DNA of 14,180 nucleotides from Microbacterium sp. GTDB lineage: Bacteria > Actinomycetota > Actinomycetes > Actinomycetales > Microbacteriaceae. The notes below the pieces were generated by a model. That model saw only the letters and a list, made by a program, of their open reading frames with translations, had not been told where the DNA came from and did no database searches. Location of the stretch: contig QFPD01000014.1 in assembly GCA_003248845.1 (NCBI GenBank), forward strand, positions 1 through 14,180, read 5' to 3'. Both the position numbers and the translations under genes were made by a program. Shown here one piece after another: positions 1 through 7,341 of the stretch (position 1 is the first letter of the stretch; each line of letters opens with the position of its first letter).

Positions 1-707
1 GCGAGCGACGAGGGGTAGGCGGCGGAGTTCTCCGCCTGCACGCCGATCACGCGGACGGTGCGCCCCTCTGCGGCGGCGCGCGCCTTCACGGCGGCGGCGA
101 CTCCGGCGATCAGGCCTCCCCCACCGATGCCGAGGACGACGGTGTCGAGATCGTCGATGGCGTCCCACAGCTCGAGGCCGAGGGTGCCCTGCCCGATGAT
201 GATGTCGCGGTGGTCGAATGGCGGGATGAGCACGGCGCCGGTGCGCTCGGCGAACTCGGCCGCCAGCCGCAGCGGAGTCTCGACGGTCGCGCCCTCCAGG
301 ATCACCTCCGCTCCATAGCCCCGCGTCGCGAGGAGCTTGGGCACGGGGACCCCGAGCGGCATGAAGATGGTGGCCGGGATGCCGAGCTTCTGCGCCGCGA
401 GCGCGACGCCCTGAGCGTGATTGCCGGCCGATGCCGCGACGACGCCCCGCGCGCGCTCCTCGGCGGTGAGGCGAGAGAGCCGGTAGGTCGCCCCGCGGAT
501 CTTGAACGAGCCCGTGCGCTGGAGATTCTCGAGCTTCAGGTGCACGGGCGCGCCCAGCACGTCGGAGAGATGCTCGGACACGTCGAACGGGGTCCGCACG
601 ACGACGTCGCGCAGGAGGGCAGCGGCATCCTCGAACTCCGCCAGCGACGGGATCGCCGACAGCGCACTCGCGTGCGCGGCGGTCGTCGGCTCGGTGGGGG
701 TGGTCAC
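1..707 (-). CDS. ilvA: Threonine ammonia-lyase, N-terminal part (cut by window edge)
   Basis: PLP enzyme that deaminates L-threonine to 2-oxobutanoate, the committed step to isoleucine; cytosolic. The first 235 codons are visible and the 3' end lies beyond the left edge. Seen: GSFKIRGA with the presumed PLP Schiff-base lysine at residue 69, the SAGNHAQG motif near residue 93, and the glycine-rich phosphate-binding loop GIGGGGLIAG near residue 193, in the usual fold-type II order. Start is GTG at 707, preceded by an AGGAGGA ribosome-binding site about 7 bases away. The GTG overlaps the TGA of the upstream AI-2E transporter gene (GTGA), so translational coupling is likely. Whether it has the C-terminal ACT/regulatory domain of the biosynthetic enzyme or is the short catabolic type cannot be seen here. 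Confidence 0.93.
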   Translation of the reverse strand, partial: MTTPTEPTTAAHASALSAIPSLAEFEDAAALLRDVVVRTPFDVSEHLSDVLGAPVHLKLENLQRTGSFKIRGATYRLSRLTAEERARGVVAASAGNHAQGVALAAQKLGIPATIFMPLGVPVPKLLATRGYGAEVILEGATVETPLRLAAEFAERTGAVLIPPFDHRDIIIGQGTLGLELWDAIDDLDTVVLGIGGGGLIAGVAAAVKARAAAEGRTVRVIGVQAENSAAYPSSL

Positions 708-1897
708 GCGGGGGTCCTCCTGCTGCGCGGAACGGTGCTCCAGATGAGATCTCGGTCGTTGAAGTCGCCCGGCCCGGGCGGTGTGCCGCGCGTGTGACGG
801 GTGGAGAGGTAGACCGCGACGACGTTGACGAAGGCCGCCAGCGGCACAGCGAACAATGCGCCGGGGATGCCGGCGATCATGGCGCCGCCGGCGACCACGA
901 GAACGACAGCGAGCGGGTGCACCTTGACGGCCGACCCCATGAGGAGAGGCTGGAGCACGTGCCCCTCGAGCTGTTGGACGCCGAGGACGACCACGACCAT
1001 CCACAGCGCGATCCAGGGCCCGTTGTAGACGAGGGCGAGGAAGACGGCGAGGGTCCCGGTGACGATCGCACCGACGAACGGGACGAACGCCCCGAGGAAG
1101 ACGAGGACGCCGATCGGGATCGCGAGGGGAACCCCGAGCACAAACGCACCGAGCCCGATGCCGATCGCGTCTATGGTCGCGACGAGGAGCTGCGTTCGCG
1201 CGTAGGTGACGACCGTCGCCCAGCCCGCGCGGCCGGCGCCGTCGACGTCGCCGCGGGCCCGACGCGGGAAGAGTCGCACGACCCAACGCCAGATCCCCCC
1301 GCCGTCGGCGAGGGTGCACAGCAGGATGAACAGGGCGAGTACCGCACCTGTCGCGACATGCCCCACGGTGGAGCCGATCGCGAGAGCACCCGACCAGAGG
1401 AGATCGACCTGCTGTTGGATGGATGTCCATGCCTGCGCGAGCATGCCGTCGATCTGCGAGGACGTCAGGTGGAGCGGCCCGTCGATGAGGTACTGGCGGA
1501 ACTGCTCGACTGATTCGAGCGTACGCGTGCGGACGCTCGGCCACTCCCGTGTGATCTGCCAGATCGCAAGCCAGAGCAGTCCGCCGACGACGGCGATGGT
1601 GCCGATTACCGAGACGACGATGGCCGCCCACCGCGGCACGCGGTGTCGCAGCATCCAGGTGAACACCGGCCACAGGAGCGCCGTCACGAGGATCGCGACG
1701 AGGAGCGGCACGACGAGGAGCTTCAACTGGATGACGAGCCAGATGAGGATGCCGGCGGCCACCGCGATCACGACGAACCGCCACGCGTATGCGGTCGTCA
1801 CTCGCAGGCCGTGCGGCAGGGACTCCTCGATCTCACTCCGCACCGTCTTGGTGCGGATCGCGTCGAGGAGGGAAGGTCGAGACTTCTCGTCCGTCAA
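704..1897 (-). CDS. AI-2E family transporter (PerM/UPF0118-type membrane protein)
   Basis: Polytopic inner-membrane protein of 397 residues, close to the normal family length. Hydrophobic segments lie at about residues 41-57, 60-82, 90-113, 173-196, 236-258, 260-286, 291-308 and 326-365. Two family hallmarks are present: FVPFVGAIV near 271-279 and the QQLEGHVLQPLLMG stretch near 308-321. Members have been tied to autoinducer-2 or small-metabolite efflux and to ion antiport, but the substrate cannot be read from sequence. The start appears to be TTG at 1897, overlapping the TGA of lemA (TTGA); there is no good ribosome-binding site of its own, so coupling is inferred. An internal GTG at codon 19 (TVRSE) is a possible alternative. 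The stop overlaps the GTG of ilvA. Charged tail after residue 367. Confidence 0.9.
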   Translation of the reverse strand: MTDEKSRPSLLDAIRTKTVRSEIEESLPHGLRVTTAYAWRFVVIAVAAGILIWLVIQLKLLVVPLLVAILVTALLWPVFTWMLRHRVPRWAAIVVSVIGTIAVVGGLLWLAIWQITREWPSVRTRTLESVEQFRQYLIDGPLHLTSSQIDGMLAQAWTSIQQQVDLLWSGALAIGSTVGHVATGAVLALFILLCTLADGGGIWRWVVRLFPRRARGDVDGAGRAGWATVVTYARTQLLVATIDAIGIGLGAFVLGVPLAIPIGVLVFLGAFVPFVGAIVTGTLAVFLALVYNGPWIALWMVVVVLGVQQLEGHVLQPLLMGSAVKVHPLAVVLVVAGGAMIAGIPGALFAVPLAAFVNVVAVYLSTRHTRGTPPGPGDFNDRDLIWSTVPRSRRTPA

Positions 1898-2466
1898 AAC
1901 TGGATCCGCGGGGGCTCGGCGATGGCGGCTCCCCCGGTCACCTCGAAGAACTCCCGCTCGTGGAAGCCGAGGCTGCGCGCGAACATGTTGTTCGGGAACA
2001 CCTTGATCTTCGTGTTGAGTTCGCGGACGCCTCCGTTGTAGAAGCGGCGCGACGCCTGGATCTTGTCCTCGGTGTCGACCACGGACTGCTGCAGCTGAAG
2101 GAAGTTCTGACTCGCCTGCAGCTGCGGGTACGCCTCGGCGACCGCGAACAGGCTCTTGAGCGCCTGCTGCATGTGGCCTTCCGCGACGCCGGCCTCACCG
2201 GGCGAGCCCGCCGAGAGCGTTTCGGCGCGCGCCCGCGTGACGTTCTCGAACACCGCCTTCTCGTGCGCGGCATAGCCCTTCACCGTCTCGATGAGGTTCG
2301 GCAGCAAGTCGGCTCGGCGCTTCAATTGCACCGTGATGTCGCTCCACGCCTCGTCGACGCGCACGTTCAGCGCGACGAGCGAGTTGTACGTCGCCCACAG
2401 GTACACACCGACGATCACGATCAGCGCGACCACGATGAGCACCGGGATCAGCCACGCCATGTCCAT
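1894..2466 (-). CDS. LemA family protein
   Basis: A 190-residue protein with one N-terminal membrane helix (about residues 4-25) followed by a soluble helical domain. The family core is clear: the YNSLVALN..VDEAWSDITVQLKRRADLLPNLIETVKGYA stretch spans about residues 27-66, and the C-terminal REFFEV closes it, with VFPNNMFAR near 156-164. The molecular role of LemA proteins is unclear; they are membrane-anchored helical bundles often found near membrane proteases or transporters. A GAGGGGAG site precedes two in-frame ATGs (2466 and 2460), lying 4 and 10 bases away respectively, so either may be used; 2466 is listed. First gene of the lemA-AI-2E-ilvA chain; its stop overlaps the next start by TTGA. 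Confidence 0.92.
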   Translation of the reverse strand: MDMAWLIPVLIVVALIVIVGVYLWATYNSLVALNVRVDEAWSDITVQLKRRADLLPNLIETVKGYAAHEKAVFENVTRARAETLSAGSPGEAGVAEGHMQQALKSLFAVAEAYPQLQASQNFLQLQQSVVDTEDKIQASRRFYNGGVRELNTKIKVFPNNMFARSLGFHEREFFEVTGGAAIAEPPRIQF

Positions 2467-2490
2467 GGGACTCCCCTCGATTCTGTGCTC

Positions 2491-2496
2491 ATCCTA
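2491..2496 (-). promoter_or_regulatory. Putative -10 element for the lemA operon
   Basis: On the minus strand TAGGAT lies 24 bases before the first lemA ATG, leaving a short leader of about 18 bases with the GAGGGGAG ribosome-binding site. No convincing -35 hexamer is visible. The gap back to the previous gene is only 78 bases, so the promoter should lie here if lemA has its own. Confidence 0.35.
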
Positions 2497-2544
2497 TCGG
2501 CGCCGGCGCGTGCACGATCATGCGTGTCCCCGGGTTCTCAGGCG

Positions 2545-3870
2545 TTACTCACCCAGGACCCGAGTGAGATAGGGGTTCCGAAAGAGACGATCGGGGTCGA
2601 GCCGGTCTCGGAGCGCCGTGAAGTCGTCGAAGCGCGGATAGCGGGAGCGCAGACTCGCGGCATCCTGCGTGTGCATCTTGCCCCAGTGCGGGCGCCCTCC
2701 GTGGGCGAGCATGACCTCTTCGACGGCACGGAAATACGCCGTCGGGTCGGTTTTCCAGTAGCGGTGCACGGCGATGTACCCACTCGCACGCCCCGACGCC
2801 GTCGAAAGCCACAGATCATCAGCGGCAGCCGTACGCACCTCGATCGGGAACTCGATGCGCCAGTCGTGGTCGGCGATGACGCGCTGGATGCCGCGGAACG
2901 CGTCGGCGAGGTTCTCGACCGGGACGGCGTACTCCATCTCACGGAACCGCACACCGCGACTCGTCGCGAACACGCGGTGCGAGGCGTCGGAGAAGGAACG
3001 GTCGCCCCAGACCCGGGCGCAGAGCCGGTTGATTCCGGGCACGAGGGCCGGGGCTGCGCGCCCCGCGCTGCAGACCGCCTGATGGACGACGTTCCCGACG
3101 AGCACGTCGTCGACGAGCTTCGAGACCCGCCCCAGGGGGTGGGTCGCGGCATCCGGGCCGCGCCGCTCGTTGGTCTTCGTGAGGGCGATGTCGGTATGCG
3201 GGAACCAGTAGAACTCGAAATGGTCCGCGGCATCCGCGCGGGCTGCGATGTCGCCCACGACGTCATCGAGTGGCTCGGGTCGCTCGACGGCGTGGAGGGT
3301 GAACGCCGGCACGCACTGCAGCGTCACGTCGACGAGGATGCCGAGAGCGCCGAGCCCCAGCGCGACCGCCGGGAGCATCTCGGCGTTCTCGGTCTCCGAC
3401 ACGGTGAGCAGCTCGCCGTCGGCTGTCACGAGGGTCGCCGCGACGACCTGGGTCGCGATGCCGCCGTAGCGCGAGCCGGTGCCGTGGGTGCCGGTGGAGA
3501 TCGCGCCCGAGATCGACTGTCGGTCGATGTCTCCGAGATTCGTCATCGCGAGACCGTAGGGCGCGAGCAGCGCGGGAATCCGATGCAGGCGCGTGCCGGC
3601 GAGAAGGCGCACCCGCTGCCGCTCACGGTCGACCGAGACGAGCCCGGACAGCTCGGTGAGCTCGAGCAGAGTCCCGGGGGCGACCGCGATGCCGCTGAAA
3701 CTGTGGCCCGTCCCGACGGCTTTCACAGGGCGGCCGCGCTGCGCGGCGGAGCGGACCGCACGCCGCACCGCCTCGATCGTCGAGGGGTACTCGACCGTGA
3801 GGGGGCGGACGCGTTCCGTGCGCCCCCAGTTCTGCCACGTACCGGCGGGTCGGGTGGAGGGGGCCATCAC
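2545..3870 (-). CDS. D-arabinono-1,4-lactone oxidase-like FAD-linked oxidoreductase
   Basis: Flavoprotein of the VAO/PCMH family (aldonolactone oxidoreductases), 441 residues, full length. The FAD-binding half holds VGTGHSFSG (residues 52-60), whose His56 matches the histidine carrying covalent FAD in many relatives, and SISGAISTGTHGTG (119-132). The C-terminal half holds EVR (344-346) and HWGKMHT (395-401), matching the Glu-x-Arg and Lys active-site pattern of lactone and alditol oxidases. Likely reaction: oxidation of an aldonolactone or polyol with O2 or another acceptor. Alditol oxidase is the main alternative. Start is GTG at 3870, overlapping the TGA of the upstream gene; an ATG follows immediately at 3867. 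An AGGGA box lies about 10-12 bases upstream. The overlap with the PLP-enzyme gene suggests a shared pathway (inference). Confidence 0.9.
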   Translation of the reverse strand: MMAPSTRPAGTWQNWGRTERVRPLTVEYPSTIEAVRRAVRSAAQRGRPVKAVGTGHSFSGIAVAPGTLLELTELSGLVSVDRERQRVRLLAGTRLHRIPALLAPYGLAMTNLGDIDRQSISGAISTGTHGTGSRYGGIATQVVAATLVTADGELLTVSETENAEMLPAVALGLGALGILVDVTLQCVPAFTLHAVERPEPLDDVVGDIAARADAADHFEFYWFPHTDIALTKTNERRGPDAATHPLGRVSKLVDDVLVGNVVHQAVCSAGRAAPALVPGINRLCARVWGDRSFSDASHRVFATSRGVRFREMEYAVPVENLADAFRGIQRVIADHDWRIEFPIEVRTAAADDLWLSTASGRASGYIAVHRYWKTDPTAYFRAVEEVMLAHGGRPHWGKMHTQDAASLRSRYPRFDDFTALRDRLDPDRLFRNPYLTRVLGE

Positions 3871-5102
3871 AGGAAGCTCTTCCCTTCGCCGCGGTAGGTC
3901 GCGGCCTCACCGACGATCGTGTCACCGCTCGTGAGGTGGTATCGATCGACGCGTTCGGCGAGCTCGCCGCTTTTCGCGTGTCGGAACCAGACACGGTCGC
4001 CGAGGGAGAGGCTCTTCGCCGCCGCACCCTGGAGCGGCGTCTGCACTTCGCCCGCGCCCTCGCGCGCGAGGGTCGCAAGGCCCGTCGGCCACGCCGGCAG
4101 CGGCTGCCGGGAGGCGACCGGCGGGCCGGATGCGATCCAGCCGCCGCCGAGGACGGTCACGATGTCGTCCGCGGGTCTGCGGACGACCTCCAGCGCGAAC
4201 GCCGCCGCGGGAGCGAGCGTGAAGTGCCGGTAGAGGTCGAACAGGTGGCCCGCGAGCAGTCCGCTCCCGGCGGTCGTCTCGGTGACGGCGGGATCGGAGG
4301 CCGTGTACTCGAGCGACCCGGTCCCTCCGCCGTTGACGAACTCCAGGTCGGCGACATCTCTCACGGCCCCGACGATCGCACCCCGACGCTCGCGCAGCTC
4401 CTCCGTCGAGCGGCGCTGCATCCAGCGGATGACGGCGTCGCCGGATCCGGTGTCGTCGGGTTGTCCCGCGATCTGGGCCTCGTACATCATGAGGCCCACG
4501 AGCCGGAATCCAGGTCGGGCGGCGATCGCGCGGGCGAGCCGCTGCACCTCGACCGGCTCGTGAACGGGTGAGCGGCGCACGCCGATGTGACCGAGGACGG
4601 GTGCGCGCCACGAGGCATCCGCATCGATCGCGACGCGGATCTCGGCGCGCTGCCCCGGCGCAGCCACGCTGTCGACCAGGTCGAGCTGCGCGAGGTCGTC
4701 GACCATCAGGGTGATGCGGGCGGCCCTCTCGGTGCTGCCTGCGAGCGCCGCGAGTGCGGCGCGATCGACGCTCGGGTAGCCCAGCACGATGTCGTCGTGC
4801 TCCTCGGCGAGCCACAGCGCTTCGGGGAGCGTGAAGGCGAGGATGCCGCGGTAGCCCGGAAGTCTCAGCGCGGCATCCAGCACCTCGCGCACCCGGATCG
4901 ACTTCGATGCGACGCGGATCGGCACGCCGCTCGAGCGCACGACGAGGTCGAGCGCATTGTGGCGGAGCGCGTCGACGTCGATCGTGGCGACCGGACCCGA
5001 GAGGCTTGCGACGGCCGCGGTGCGCGCACGCCAGTACGACTCGGGACGCGCCCAGGGCTCGGCCGTCGGCACAGACGGCGGGGCGAGCAGATCGAGGCTC
5101 AT
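3867..5102 (-). CDS. Amino acid deaminase/aldolase (alanine-racemase-fold PLP enzyme)
   Basis: A 411-residue fold-type III PLP enzyme resembling D-threonine aldolase and D-serine dehydratase. The N-terminal barrel shows ATIDVDALRHNA (39-50) and VASKSIRVREVL (64-75), with Lys67 the presumed PLP lysine; NGGGTGS (257-263) is the phosphate-binding loop. The C-terminal domain ends with VWFRHAKSGELAERVDRYHL (371-390). Relatives use a His and a Cys there for a metal; here His375 is present but no matching Cys is seen, so metal dependence is uncertain. The likely substrate is a beta-hydroxy D-amino acid, but the product is not known. Start ATG 5102 has AAGGAG 6 bases upstream. The stop overlaps the lactone oxidase GTG (GTGA). 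Confidence 0.87.
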   Translation of the reverse strand: MSLDLLAPPSVPTAEPWARPESYWRARTAAVASLSGPVATIDVDALRHNALDLVVRSSGVPIRVASKSIRVREVLDAALRLPGYRGILAFTLPEALWLAEEHDDIVLGYPSVDRAALAALAGSTERAARITLMVDDLAQLDLVDSVAAPGQRAEIRVAIDADASWRAPVLGHIGVRRSPVHEPVEVQRLARAIAARPGFRLVGLMMYEAQIAGQPDDTGSGDAVIRWMQRRSTEELRERRGAIVGAVRDVADLEFVNGGGTGSLEYTASDPAVTETTAGSGLLAGHLFDLYRHFTLAPAAAFALEVVRRPADDIVTVLGGGWIASGPPVASRQPLPAWPTGLATLAREGAGEVQTPLQGAAAKSLSLGDRVWFRHAKSGELAERVDRYHLTSGDTIVGEAATYRGEGKSFL

Positions 5103-5129
5103 GGCTGGCTCCTTCGCACGGGTGGCACC

Positions 5130-5135
5130 AGCCTA
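5130..5135 (-). promoter_or_regulatory. Putative -10 element for the deaminase/lactone oxidase pair
   Basis: On the minus strand TAGGCT lies 27 bases before the ATG at 5102, giving a leader of about 20 bases that contains the AAGGAG site. The 70-base gap after the MpaB-like gene is the only room for a promoter. No clear -35 at the normal spacing; a GTGACA occurs but only 13 bases upstream. Confidence 0.3.
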
Positions 5136-5172
5136 GAGCGAGACCGGGTGTCACCAGTGTGGGGACGCGGCG

Positions 5173-6102
5173 TCATGATTCCTCCTGGGGCGATTCATCC
5201 TGAGGCACCGCGGCATCCAGACGGCGCAGCCGGATGCGCGCGATGTCGTGTGCCCGCGGACCCGTCCCGAGACTGCGCTGCGCGATCCACAGCACGAGCC
5301 GCGTCGCCGTGACCGCCGGGAACCAGGAGCGACGCACACCCAGCAGTCGCCGATACTCACGCGGGATCGCCGCGATGGCACCGGCGAAGAGGATGCGGTA
5401 CCCGATGCGCAGCGAGCCGTCGAGCGGAACGTCGCGCAGGAACCGCACGACCTCGTCGACCCGTGCACCCCCGCGAAGCGTGCCGTCGGCGAGGAGCCCG
5501 TGCATGCGCGCGCGCAGGTCGGCGGCGGTGCGCGGCGGATCGACGACGCCCATGAGAGTTCCCGCCGTCGCCCAGTCTGCGACGTACGCGTCGCGGCCGC
5601 CGGGGATCGCGCCGCCCCAGCGCTCGTGAGCCGTGAGGAACGCGTCGGTGAAGGCGAGATGCACCCACTCCACGAGGTCGGCATCCTCGGCGCTGTAGGC
5701 ACGGCGCCCCGAGTGTGCCTCGTACTCTCCGCGGACACCCGTGTGGAATCGGGCGACACGCGCGCGTTCTCCGTCCACCTGCTCGCGCGACCCGAACGTC
5801 GTCGAAATCACCCAGCGCACCGTACCGGAGAGGCGGCCGAGCGGGTCGTCGCGATAACGCGACCAGTCGTGCACACCCGCCATCGCACCGGGGTGCAGCG
5901 CCTGAAGGAGGAGCGCCTGGATACCTGCGACGAGCGTCGGGATGCCCGAGTGGACGGTCCATGCGGGCCCGTCCTCGGCGAACAGCCCGCGATCGTCGCC
6001 GTGCTCGAGCCGCAGGACCCACGGCGGGGTCCCGTCGGGGTCCCCCGCCAGGGGGACGAGCAGGCGCGAGCGCAGGGACGAGGTCGATCGCCGAGTGCGC
6101 AT
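5173..6102 (-). CDS. Oxygenase MpaB family protein (DUF2236)
   Basis: A 309-residue protein of the DUF2236/MpaB family, which includes fungal MpaB and the b-type-heme rubber oxygenase Lcp. Family landmarks: LLLQALHPGAMAGV (64-77, His70), the DDPLGRLSGTVRWVISTTFG block (85-104) and VEWVHLAFTDAFL (144-156, His148); these conserved His/Arg positions are candidates for cofactor binding, by analogy only. No signal peptide is seen, so it should be cytosolic; the substrate is unknown. Start ATG 6102 lies 15 bases after the TetR stop, with AGGGG about 11 bases upstream, so the two genes are probably co-transcribed. The gene is thus a likely target of its neighbour regulator. Confidence 0.88.
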   Translation of the reverse strand: MRTRRSTSSLRSRLLVPLAGDPDGTPPWVLRLEHGDDRGLFAEDGPAWTVHSGIPTLVAGIQALLLQALHPGAMAGVHDWSRYRDDPLGRLSGTVRWVISTTFGSREQVDGERARVARFHTGVRGEYEAHSGRRAYSAEDADLVEWVHLAFTDAFLTAHERWGGAIPGGRDAYVADWATAGTLMGVVDPPRTAADLRARMHGLLADGTLRGGARVDEVVRFLRDVPLDGSLRIGYRILFAGAIAAIPREYRRLLGVRRSWFPAVTATRLVLWIAQRSLGTGPRAHDIARIRLRRLDAAVPQDESPQEES

Positions 6103-6117
6103 GGGTCCATCATCCCC

Positions 6118-6684
6118 TCAGCGGAGAATCCGATCGACGAGCTCGTCGACCGCATCCTCTACGGCGAGCCCGGTGTCGAGCGGTGCCGTGAGGTGATCGA
6201 GCATGAGACCGTCGATCGCGTAGTGGAGGAGCGCGATCTCGCTCCGCCCTCCGGGGAGGCCCGCTCCCTCGTTGAACGCGACATCGCCCTCGAAGGCGGA
6301 CTGGCGCCACGTGAGGAGCACGTCGGCGATGCCGGGGCGGCGCGCGGCTTCGAGCCGCAGTTCGAAGAGCGCGATCGCCACCTGCGGATCGGCGCCGAGC
6401 CGTCGCACGACGTCGCGGATGTACGCGGTGAACCGAGCGCGGTCAGGCTGCGCGGTCGCCGCGTTCGGCACCGCCTGCGGGTCGGGCTGAAGGCGCCGAC
6501 CGATCCGATCGACCAGAGCCGCGACGAGGTCATCGCGCGTCGGGAAGTAGTTCGACGCGGTTCCGCGGGGTGTGCCTGCGGCCGCGTCGACGGCGCGGTG
6601 CGTGAGGCCCCGCGCCCCCTGCTCGGCGAGCACACGGATGCCGGCGTCGGCGAGCAGGGCGCGTCGTTGGTCGTTGCGTGCCAT
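6118..6684 (-). CDS. TetR family transcriptional regulator
   Basis: A 188-residue repressor-type protein. The N-terminal DNA-binding domain covers about residues 5-50: ALLADAGIRVLAEQGARGLTHRAVDAAAGTPRGTASNYF with the helix-turn-helix near 27-46 and the family-typical NYFPTRDDLV end. The C-terminal ligand domain (about 75-188) is divergent, as usual, and its effector cannot be predicted. Start is ATG 6684; there is no ribosome-binding site, but TAGCAT lies exactly 6 bases upstream, the layout of a leaderless mRNA. It is divergent from the reductase gene and 15 bases upstream of the MpaB-like gene. The palindrome at 6711-6735 is the likely operator, implying autoregulation. Confidence 0.93.
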   Translation of the reverse strand: MARNDQRRALLADAGIRVLAEQGARGLTHRAVDAAAGTPRGTASNYFPTRDDLVAALVDRIGRRLQPDPQAVPNAATAQPDRARFTAYIRDVVRRLGADPQVAIALFELRLEAARRPGIADVLLTWRQSAFEGDVAFNEGAGLPGGRSEIALLHYAIDGLMLDHLTAPLDTGLAVEDAVDELVDRILR

Positions 6685-6690
6685 TCGGCC

Positions 6691-6718
6691 ATGCTAGTCA
6701 AACCACGACCGGTGTCGT
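6691..6718 (-). promoter_or_regulatory. Putative leaderless promoter of the TetR gene
   Basis: Minus strand: -35-like ACGACA (6713-6718), 16-base spacer, -10-like TAGCAT (6691-6696), then 6 bases to the ATG at 6684. ACGACA agrees with TTGACA at four of six positions. The -35 lies inside the left arm of the palindrome, so a bound TetR dimer should block it. Confidence 0.45.
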
Positions 6719-6723
6719 ACTCT
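6695..6723 (+). promoter_or_regulatory. Putative promoter of the RibD/DHFR-like gene
   Basis: Plus strand: -35-like TAGTCA (6695-6700), 17-base spacer, -10-like TACTCT (6718-6723), giving a start near 6730 and a leader of about 25 bases with GGAG before the ATG at 6755. The -10 sits between the arms of the palindrome, so one operator could control both directions. Confidence 0.4.
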
Positions 6724-6735
6724 GACTACGACACC
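6711..6735. promoter_or_regulatory. Perfect inverted repeat, probable TetR operator
   Basis: GGTGTCGTA, a 7-base spacer, then TACGACACC: 9-base arms with no mismatch, 25 bases in all. It lies midway between the divergent TetR and reductase starts and overlaps both predicted promoters. Length, symmetry and location fit a TetR-family operator. Binding is inferred, not shown. Confidence 0.7.
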
Positions 6736-6754
6736 TGTTGTGATTGGAGTACTC

Positions 6755-7324
6755 ATGAGAGAACTCGTCTACTACGTCGCCGTCAGCACCGACGGCTTCA
6801 TCGCCGACCCGACGGGAGGGTTCGATGCGTTTCTGTCGGAAGGCGACCACAACGAGCTGGTGCTCGGGGAGTACGCCGACGCGTTGCCCGCGCACGCCCA
6901 TGCCGCGCTGGGCATGAAACCTCCGCGCACCCGTTTCGACACGGTCCTGATGGGATGGCGGACGCTCACCCCCGCACTCGACGCCGGCATTGCGAGCCCC
7001 TACCCGCACCTCCACCAGATCGTCGCCACCCGCACGCTCCGCGAGGTGTCGCCGGATGTCACCCTCACCGACGACCCCCTGAACACCGTCCGTGCGCTGA
7101 AGCGGGACGACGGGCTCGACGTCTGGCTGTGCGGCGGGGGCGAACTCGCGGGGACTCTCCTCCCGGAAATCGACCGACTGGTGCTGAAGCGGCACCCGGT
7201 CGCATTCGGAGCAGGCATCCCGCTCTTCGGAGGCGCCGCGCATGCACCGACGCGGTTCCGAGCCGCAGCGCGGCGAGCATTCGAGTCGGGCGTCGTCGTC
7301 GAGGAGTATTCGCGCGAGACCTGA
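6755..7324 (+). CDS. Dihydrofolate reductase family protein (RibD C-terminal-like)
   Basis: A 189-residue NAD(P)H-dependent reductase-fold protein related to the RibD C-terminal domain and DHFR. Seen: MRELVYYVAVSTDGFIA at the N-terminus (the STDGFIA family signature), TVLMGWRTL (63-71), and the nucleotide-binding DVWLCGGGELAGTLL (122-136), followed by RHPVAFGAGIPLF (146-158). The family includes many uncharacterised reductases, so the substrate is unknown; it is not the classical folate enzyme. ATG 6755 is chosen because GGAG lies 5 bases upstream; an in-frame GTG at 6740 would put its start too close to the operator. Divergent from TetR and likely under the same operator. Converges on the molybdopterin gene, 17 bases away. 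Confidence 0.88.
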   Translation: MRELVYYVAVSTDGFIADPTGGFDAFLSEGDHNELVLGEYADALPAHAHAALGMKPPRTRFDTVLMGWRTLTPALDAGIASPYPHLHQIVATRTLREVSPDVTLTDDPLNTVRALKRDDGLDVWLCGGGELAGTLLPEIDRLVLKRHPVAFGAGIPLFGGAAHAPTRFRAAARRAFESGVVVEEYSRET

Positions 7325-7341
7325 CCTGCGGGGGAGGATGG

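Noticed and set aside
1789..3897. A 702-codon open frame on the plus strand
   Set aside because: It is antisense to LemA and the lactone oxidase, both of which show clear family motifs; the plus-strand translation has none.
6740..6754. GTG at 6740 as the start of the reductase gene
   Set aside because: No ribosome-binding site precedes it; GGAG fits the ATG at 6755, where the protein also matches the family N-terminus.
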